Shown here: in pieces, positions 59,123 through 64,000 of the stretch
Numbering within the stretch: position 1 is the stretch's first letter
Layout of the letters: each line of letters begins with the position of its first letter
Assembly (NCBI GenBank): GCA_002422605.1
Contig: DISW01000023.1
Location: 248,001-312,000, forward strand
Length of the DNA: 64,000 nt
Reading direction: 5' to 3'
DNA from: Bacteriovoracaceae bacterium UBA6200
GTDB taxonomy: Bacteria; Bdellovibrionota; Bacteriovoracia; Bacteriovoracales; Bacteriovoracaceae
Position numbers and translations under genes: made by a program
Notes under the pieces: generated by a model
The model's database searches: none
Seen by the model: only the letters and a program-made list of their open reading frames with translations
What the model was told of the DNA's origin: nothing

Positions 59123-59216
59123 TTTCCCGTGCCTTTAAGTCGGACAATTTATAGTTTTATAAATTTCGCTAGTTACCCGATAAGTCTTTATATTGACTAA
59201 AAATTTAGGAAACTTA

Positions 59217-60176
59217 ATGGATACCGCTGACTCAGGTCTTTTAATAAAAATTGGCATCACTCATTTGATTAAGTTCGCAGAAAAATTTGCAGGAATTGAG
59301 GTTCACCTTCCTGTTAATGGAAAGTATGTGAAGCTTAATTATTCACAAGACCACTTTGTGGGTATTCTCCGGAAGCTTCAACAAAAAGATGTTCACGAAG
59401 TTTATATAAAGGAAGCTGACTGCAGAAGTGTACTCGAACAGATGGAGAAATCCATGTCTGCCCAAAGTTTCTACGACCCAAATACTGTGGCCGAACAAAA
59501 AGTTGAGACAGTCAACGCTGCTATGGAGACAGTCAAAGGTGTTATAAATCAGCTAGGAGTTGAACCAGAAACCGTTCGGCTCTTGAAAACCATTAATAAC
59601 CGGGCCATGACATTATTAAGCGAAGCACCCTCCATTTTTGCTTTTATTAAGCAGTTTAAGAAGAACTGCTCAGAAGAGTTTCTCTTGTCGATTCTAACTA
59701 ATTACATCATGTCTCTTGTTATCGATAAATTTCCCTGGCGTTCAGAGCAGGTAAAAGAGAAGGGGGCCCTGGCCTCTATGATGTGTGATATGATCCTGAC
59801 GAAGGAAGATTTTCAGATACTTAGAGATTGGAAAAAGAATGGGGGAGAACTCCCCGAGCATATTCGCAGGCACCCTGCCGATATTGCTGACAATTTAAAG
59901 AAAAATCGACTTCTGATTCCCATCGAAACAATTACTATTATTGAACAGCATCACGAACTGCCGGATGGTAAGGGCTTTCCTATGGGAATTTCTTCCAACC
60001 GTTTTAACCAGTTATCCGCGATTTTTATAGTCAGTCAGCAATTTAGTGAGCAGCTTCATGAAGCCGCTTATAATTACGAAAAACGGAGCGAGATCCTGGA
60101 AAACATTCGCAAGGTGTATGGGAGTTCCAAGATGTTTGAAAAGGCCATCGTGGCTCTTACACGAGTGGTAAATTAG
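59217..60176 (+). CDS. Degenerate HD-GYP-like protein
   Basis: 319 residues from the ATG after TTTAGGA. N-terminal domain (about 1-120) unrecognised. The C-terminal half aligns with HD-GYP: the end block EQHHELPDGKGFPMGISSNRFNQLSAIFIV keeps the double His and reads GFP in place of GYP. The first metal ligand (H of the H-x-V helix) is Asn in ILTNYIMSLV, and the HD dyad appears as CD in MMCDMI. So it probably does not hydrolyse c-di-GMP in the usual way; it may bind it or act as a scaffold. Such unconventional HD-GYP proteins are known in predatory bacteria. Confidence 0.82.
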   Translation: MDTADSGLLIKIGITHLIKFAEKFAGIEVHLPVNGKYVKLNYSQDHFVGILRKLQQKDVHEVYIKEADCRSVLEQMEKSMSAQSFYDPNTVAEQKVETVNAAMETVKGVINQLGVEPETVRLLKTINNRAMTLLSEAPSIFAFIKQFKKNCSEEFLLSILTNYIMSLVIDKFPWRSEQVKEKGALASMMCDMILTKEDFQILRDWKKNGGELPEHIRRHPADIADNLKKNRLLIPIETITIIEQHHELPDGKGFPMGISSNRFNQLSAIFIVSQQFSEQLHEAAYNYEKRSEILENIRKVYGSSKMFEKAIVALTRVVN

Positions 60177-60265
60177 CCCTCCAAAAAATACACACATCCT
60201 TAAATCTTCTTGTGACATTAAGAAATATGGTCTAAATGTCAAATGACTAAATACAAGGAGATCCG

Positions 60266-60895
60266 GTGGCTGAAAATAAAGAAACGAAGAGTTTTATTTT
60301 AGGTGTTGCTGGCGGCTCAGGTTCGGGCAAAACTTATTTCGCCAAGGCCCTCCATAAGGCCCTTGGGGAACATGCCACGATTGTTTACCAGGATAATTTC
60401 TATATTGATCAATCTAAAAATTTTGACCACGATGGGGGTTCAGTCAATTTTGACCACCCGGAGAGCCTCGATTTAGCACTTCTCGCTAAATGTTTGGGGG
60501 ACCTCAGAGAAGGTCGTTCAACCCAGATACCCGTTTATGATTTCAAGACCCACACTCGCAGCTCTGATGAAGTTGTAGTTAATCCAACTAAAATCGTAAT
60601 TGTTGATGGAATCCTGATCTTTCATCCCGATTATTTACGCTCTCAATTTGATGAAATGATTTTCTTTGATACTCCTGAGTCTCTTCGTTTTGAACGCCGT
60701 CTTGAACGTGATGTAAAAGAGCGTGGCAGAACACCTGAAGGTGTCCGAGCACAATTCTTTAAACAAGTAAAACCTATGCATGATGCCTTTGTTGAACCAT
60801 CAAAGGCCCATGCTCATAGAATCGTGAAAGACTTAGGGGATTACCCTGAGCATTTTGATGCCTGCAAAGGGCGTCTACTTCAGTTGCTTTCTTAG
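60266..60895 (+). CDS. udk: Uridine kinase
   Basis: 209 residues; start GTG with AAGGAG 6 bases upstream. P-loop GVAGGSGSGKTYFAK (residues about 13-27), then YQDNFYIDQS, NFDHPESLD, PVYDFKTHTR, VDGILIF and the RRLERDVKERGRT lid. Phosphorylates uridine and cytidine to nucleotides in pyrimidine salvage. The fit to Udk is complete; phosphoribulokinase-like relatives are less likely. Confidence 0.94.
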   Translation: MAENKETKSFILGVAGGSGSGKTYFAKALHKALGEHATIVYQDNFYIDQSKNFDHDGGSVNFDHPESLDLALLAKCLGDLREGRSTQIPVYDFKTHTRSSDEVVVNPTKIVIVDGILIFHPDYLRSQFDEMIFFDTPESLRFERRLERDVKERGRTPEGVRAQFFKQVKPMHDAFVEPSKAHAHRIVKDLGDYPEHFDACKGRLLQLLS

Positions 60896-60971
60896 CTTTT
60901 GCAACGTTCCTTCTCATCCCTCTTCTTTTAAATCATCCTAAACTGGGTGTTTTTTCATTGAGGAGGACCTC

Positions 60972-62549
60972 ATGTGGGAATGGTGGAAAGGTATAGTATC
61001 CGGTGAAATTCAAACGAGGGTTAATCCTTCTCCTGCCTTTTTAATTGAAAAGACTATTCAAAAACATCAAGGGAAACTCGCCCGCAATGGGACTCTTTGT
61101 GTAAACTCCGGCAAGTTTACCGGCAGGGCCGCCGAAGATAAGTACGTCGTCCGGAATAAAGCTTCTGATCACATCATTGATTGGAAGTCTAAAATCAATG
61201 AAATGAATGATGAAAGCTTTAACGAACTTAAAATTGAGATGTTAAAAAAACTCCATCTTCTTAAGCCTGAAACTTATGTCATTGAGGCCAGTGCAGGAGC
61301 GGATCCGATGTACTCTTTAGGAGTTAATCTGATCACAACTTCACCCGTTCATGCTTTTTTTTGTCAGCAAATAATGAGAGAAAAAAGAGAGAATAACCCC
61401 CTTGGTAACTTCACCATTTACCACGACCCCCATTTAGAATTTGATGTCCAGAAATTCAAACTTCGATCATCGACTGTTATTGCCATCAATTTTGAATCTC
61501 AGGAAATACTGATCGGAGGCACGGCCTATTGTGGAGAGATAAAAAAGGCCATCTTCTCAGTTATGAACACTATCCTTCCCGATTATGGAGTGCTGCCGCT
61601 TCATTCCGGCGCGAACTCAGATTATCAAGGCCGTGTCTCTGTTTTCTTCGGCCTCTCCGGTACCGGCAAAACAACTCTGTCCGCAGACGAAGGCTTCCAG
61701 GTTATCGGTGATGATGAGCATGGCATTTCTGAACGGGGCATCTTTAATTTTGAAGGAGGCTGTTACGCTAAAACTTATAATCTGACTGAGGCCGGTGAAC
61801 CTCAGATTTATCGGGCGATCAATAGATTTGGCTCTCTCATGGAAAACGTCGTTATAGATCCTGACACCCGGGAACCTCGTTTTGAAGATAAATCAATTAC
61901 TGAGAATGGTAGAGCTACTTATCCCTTAAGGTTTTTAGAGGACTTCGATCCTGATGGTCGAGGAGAGTTGCCCTCAAATTTTTTCTTTTTGTCTGCAGAT
62001 GCCATGGGTGTTCTGCCTGCAATCAGTTCTTTAAGTGATGATCAGGCCATGTATTATTTCCTCTTAGGATATACCGCTAAGGTAGCAGGAACAGAAATCG
62101 GTTTAAAAGGTGTAACAGCTACATTCTCACACTGCTTTGGTGCTCCCTTTATGATGAGACCTCCCACAGATTATGGACTTTTACTTAAAGAGTTCCTGCA
62201 TAAACATAAAATAAAAGTGTGGCTGGTTAATACCGGATGGTTTGGTGGTCCTTATGGCATCGGTGAACGCTATCCTCTTTCCTTTACCAGAAACTGCATC
62301 CGTGCCATTCAAAAAGGTATAGGTCCTGCAGTCACTTTCACTACTGATCCCGTTTTCTCATTAAAGAGCCCGGAGAATTTAGAGGGCATTGATAAAAAAT
62401 ACTTTAATCCTCAGCGGCTTTGGAAAGATGAGGATGACTATCTCAAAGCGGCCAAAAAGTTAAAGCAGCAGTTTGATCAGAATTATCAAAAAGTAATAGA
62501 AGGAAGCTCATATGTTGTTTCCCATCAGGAGAATCCTGGCATGTACTGA
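60972..62549 (+). CDS. pckA: Phosphoenolpyruvate carboxykinase (ATP)
   Basis: 525 residues, the ATP-dependent class. Converts oxaloacetate to PEP for gluconeogenesis, as expected in a peptide-eating organism. RVNPSPAFLIEKTI, SGKFTGRAAEDKYVVR, the kinase-1a P-loop GLSGTGKTTLS, kinase-2 block DDEHGIS and FNFEGGCYAKT, and the adenine-binding RNCIRAI are all intact. Ribosome site GAGGAGGA. Its last 38 bases overlap the start of the tandem universal stress protein gene. Confidence 0.95.
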   Translation: MWEWWKGIVSGEIQTRVNPSPAFLIEKTIQKHQGKLARNGTLCVNSGKFTGRAAEDKYVVRNKASDHIIDWKSKINEMNDESFNELKIEMLKKLHLLKPETYVIEASAGADPMYSLGVNLITTSPVHAFFCQQIMREKRENNPLGNFTIYHDPHLEFDVQKFKLRSSTVIAINFESQEILIGGTAYCGEIKKAIFSVMNTILPDYGVLPLHSGANSDYQGRVSVFFGLSGTGKTTLSADEGFQVIGDDEHGISERGIFNFEGGCYAKTYNLTEAGEPQIYRAINRFGSLMENVVIDPDTREPRFEDKSITENGRATYPLRFLEDFDPDGRGELPSNFFFLSADAMGVLPAISSLSDDQAMYYFLLGYTAKVAGTEIGLKGVTATFSHCFGAPFMMRPPTDYGLLLKEFLHKHKIKVWLVNTGWFGGPYGIGERYPLSFTRNCIRAIQKGIGPAVTFTTDPVFSLKSPENLEGIDKKYFNPQRLWKDEDDYLKAAKKLKQQFDQNYQKVIEGSSYVVSHQENPGMY

Positions 62550-63321
62550 TTTAGGCCCGGAATCCAATGAAGTTCTAAGAAGCGCAGAAATTATACGCAA
62601 AAGAGTTGGAGGAGAGCTAGATGTTCTCCATATCTCCGAATATACTTTGTTCGATAATCATAAAGAAATAGCTTCAAAAATGGATGAACAAATAAGACGC
62701 AATGGCATTGTGGCCAGACGATGGATAACAAGCGGTCCAATCGCTCAGAAAATCTTAGAGACTGTGCACCGTGAAGAAAATAGCTATGATTTATTAGTCA
62801 TCGGCCACAGTAATAAGAAAGGTTTTTTTAAACAGCTGATGGGAGGAGTGGCACGGAAAATTATTTCACTGGTTGAAGTGCCAACGATTGTCGTCAGTCG
62901 TCCCATTCAATTCCATAAAATTGCCGGCTACATTAATGATACTGGTTCAACCCAGCTTATGATCACTTCCATATTGGATTTTTATCGAAAGCTGGGATTT
63001 AAAGAAGCAGAATTTGTGGCCCTCTGGCACAACCTTCCCGAACTACTTCAAGACAGATTTGAATTGAACCAATTTGAAGATGATTTAGTTGAAGATATCC
63101 ATTCTTTTTCCAATGAAGGGGATCTTATCAGTGTCAGAGTGGAAGAAGCCCAGGAATTTGAAGCGGCCAACCAACTGGCCCAGATTATAAATCAGGATCA
63201 GATAAGTATGGCCGTTATTAAACGAAGTCGTACGCAAAAGATGAGTCAGCTTATTCAGGCCAACGAATGCATCCATATTCTTAATCTGGAAGCATCTAAT
63301 CTTATGGTTATGCCTTCTTAG
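62512..63321 (+). CDS. Tandem universal stress-family protein
   Basis: 269 residues with two UspA-like halves. The first (about 5-138) has RRILACTDLGPESNEVLRSAEIIRKRV and the nucleotide loop VIGHSNKKGFFKQLMGGVARKIISLVEVPTIVV, a near-canonical G-x2-G-type motif. The second (about 140-269) is degenerate. ATG with GAAGGAAG upstream, placed 38 bases inside the pckA 3' end in another frame. Co-expressed with pckA. Stop shares TTAG with the convergent gene. Confidence 0.85.
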   Translation: MLFPIRRILACTDLGPESNEVLRSAEIIRKRVGGELDVLHISEYTLFDNHKEIASKMDEQIRRNGIVARRWITSGPIAQKILETVHREENSYDLLVIGHSNKKGFFKQLMGGVARKIISLVEVPTIVVSRPIQFHKIAGYINDTGSTQLMITSILDFYRKLGFKEAEFVALWHNLPELLQDRFELNQFEDDLVEDIHSFSNEGDLISVRVEEAQEFEAANQLAQIINQDQISMAVIKRSRTQKMSQLIQANECIHILNLEASNLMVMPS

Positions 63322-63734
63322 AAATCACTTGTTCCTTTAAAATCTAAAGGTACCAGTTCCACCGGTCCTTCATGAGGAATCATAATAGAAACCAATTTGG
63401 TAGGAGCTCGAAGGCAACGAATATTATCTGATTCCTTGTTGTAAATATTAACGGCAGCGAAAAAGAGATATCCTCTTCCGTCGATGACTTCAAAGCGTGA
63501 AAAGTGACCGCCAAATTTATCAAGACATCCATTCATCGTTACCATGACTTTGGCCATGGAGCCAAAGGCCTGACAGTTGATTCTTCCCGGGATGGTTGGA
63601 CAAATTTGTTGAACACTGACAAGGTCGCTGCTGGCCATGGAAAAGTTGACGTCACCTTTACCAAAAGGTGTTATGTCGGCCTGGGCCTGTAACTGAAATC
63701 CAATAAGAATGAATAGAGCTAAAAATATTCTCAT
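63318..63734 (-). CDS. Small secreted protein of unknown function
   Basis: 138 residues from the ATG after AGGGG. Signal peptide 1-19 (cut after QAQA). The mature protein has cysteines in QQICPTIPGRINCQAFG, TMNGCLDKF and IRCLRAP, probably disulfide-bonded, and strand-rich sequence. Not recognised. Confidence 0.68.
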   Translation of the reverse strand: MRIFLALFILIGFQLQAQADITPFGKGDVNFSMASSDLVSVQQICPTIPGRINCQAFGSMAKVMVTMNGCLDKFGGHFSRFEVIDGRGYLFFAAVNIYNKESDNIRCLRAPTKLVSIMIPHEGPVELVPLDFKGTSDF

Positions 63735-63812
63735 AATTTCCCCTGAAAATGGTTCCGGGGAAAAGTAGTTCAATCAGAGTTTGATGGCAAAAAAATCTAG
63801 CTAAAGAAATTC

Positions 63813-64000
63813 TTAAATTGTGGAGGGAACTCCAGCAATCGTTTTATATTCCTGAATAATTTCACCTTCTGAAAAGAGAAGGAGTGTGCCTGGTGCATGA
63901 GTGAGCCAGGTTTCATTATCAGTTAGGGGATTTGTAGCGATGACGGCCACCCGATCATTCATAGTGGTCACTGCACTAAAATCAACATTTACATCCTGGT
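63813..64000 (-). CDS. Class II glutamine amidotransferase-like protein, 5' end outside the window
   Basis: Minus strand frame open from the window edge to a TAA at 63813; 61 codons are visible. The C-terminal segment contains VAVIATNPLTDNETWLTHAPGTLLLF, which matches the end of YafJ-type class II glutamine amidotransferases (N-terminal nucleophile enzymes). The catalytic N-terminal part lies beyond the window. Fairly sure of the family, given how little is visible. Confidence 0.7.
   Translation of the reverse strand, partial: QDVNVDFSAVTTMNDRVAVIATNPLTDNETWLTHAPGTLLLFSEGEIIQEYKTIAGVPSTI

Noticed and set aside
59178..59186. CCGATAAG before the HD-GYP-like gene as a sigma-28 -10 box
   Set aside because: The only TAAA upstream is 12 bases away where 15 are needed, so the -35 spacing is wrong.
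1..64000. Search for tRNA, rRNA, CRISPR arrays, insertion sequences, att sites and prophage genes
   Set aside because: None seen: no cloverleaf-like segments, no regularly spaced repeats, no transposase or integrase frames.

Overview
The window is a gene-dense stretch of a bacterial chromosome with low to moderate GC (about 40% by eye). It carries roughly 64 protein genes on both strands. I see no rRNA, tRNA, CRISPR array, insertion sequence or prophage. The gene content fits a motile, Gram-negative, predator-like bacterium of the Bdellovibrio/Bacteriovorax kind: many secreted hydrolases and lipoproteins, a flagellin, a stand-alone SWIB protein, an outer-membrane phospholipase, a degenerate HD-GYP protein and a B12-dependent ribonucleotide reductase. 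The taxonomic placement is inference; no database search was possible.

Layout. 1-2577: end of a beta-ketoadipate operon (catJ-pcaF-pcaD). 2635-12712: secreted or envelope proteins and small enzymes, including a protein-glutaminase-like protein, quinone reductase, OMPLA, hemolysin III, an M48 lipoprotein peptidase, a pair of unknown secreted proteins, a YgiD-type dioxygenase and YceI. 12766-16772: a homologue of the oomycete transglutaminase elicitor, two divergently transcribed related lipoproteins with EF-hand-like loops, and a BON protein. 17102-22317: two TetR regulators, then a minus-strand block fnr-like, CBS protein, hemN, hemG/hemY-like. 22498-28971: nrdJ, a second CBS protein, a stand-alone cyclic-nucleotide-binding-like protein, a uracil-DNA glycosylase homologue, flagellin and a zinc protein. 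29153-41976: a PilZ protein, serA, SWIB, NnrS, BrkB, a CHASE-GAF histidine kinase, an alpha/beta hydrolase lacking its nucleophile, a very large subtilase lipoprotein and a second BON protein. 41970-48179: ftsH, OsmC, GST, a membrane J-protein and pcp. 48235-56445: the minus-strand cluster fnr2, CNB-like protein, ATP-cone/PD-(D/E)XK nuclease and beta-CASP RNase, then a monohaem cytochrome-like protein, and on the plus strand a universal stress protein with a P-type ATPase. 56448-64000: rlmN, dsbB/dsbA, small proteins, a degenerate HD-GYP protein, udk, pckA with a tandem universal stress protein, and a partial class II glutamine amidotransferase.

How it works together. The strongest theme is a low-oxygen or redox-stress regulon. 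Two FNR-family regulators each keep four cysteines at FNR-like positions. Palindromes of the form TGAY-N4-RTCA lie upstream of both of them, of hemN, of a CBS protein and of the universal-stress/P-type-ATPase pair. nrdJ, which needs no oxygen, carries a separate NrdR-like inverted repeat. The second theme is a set of exported enzymes that could act on prey or on the cell's own envelope: OMPLA, protein glutaminase, transglutaminase, subtilase, M48 peptidase and hydrolases. The third is extreme tail-to-tail compaction: 11 of 17 convergent junctions overlap at their stop codons.

No gap between genes exceeds about 200 bases. Where a gap holds a recognisable signal it is listed.
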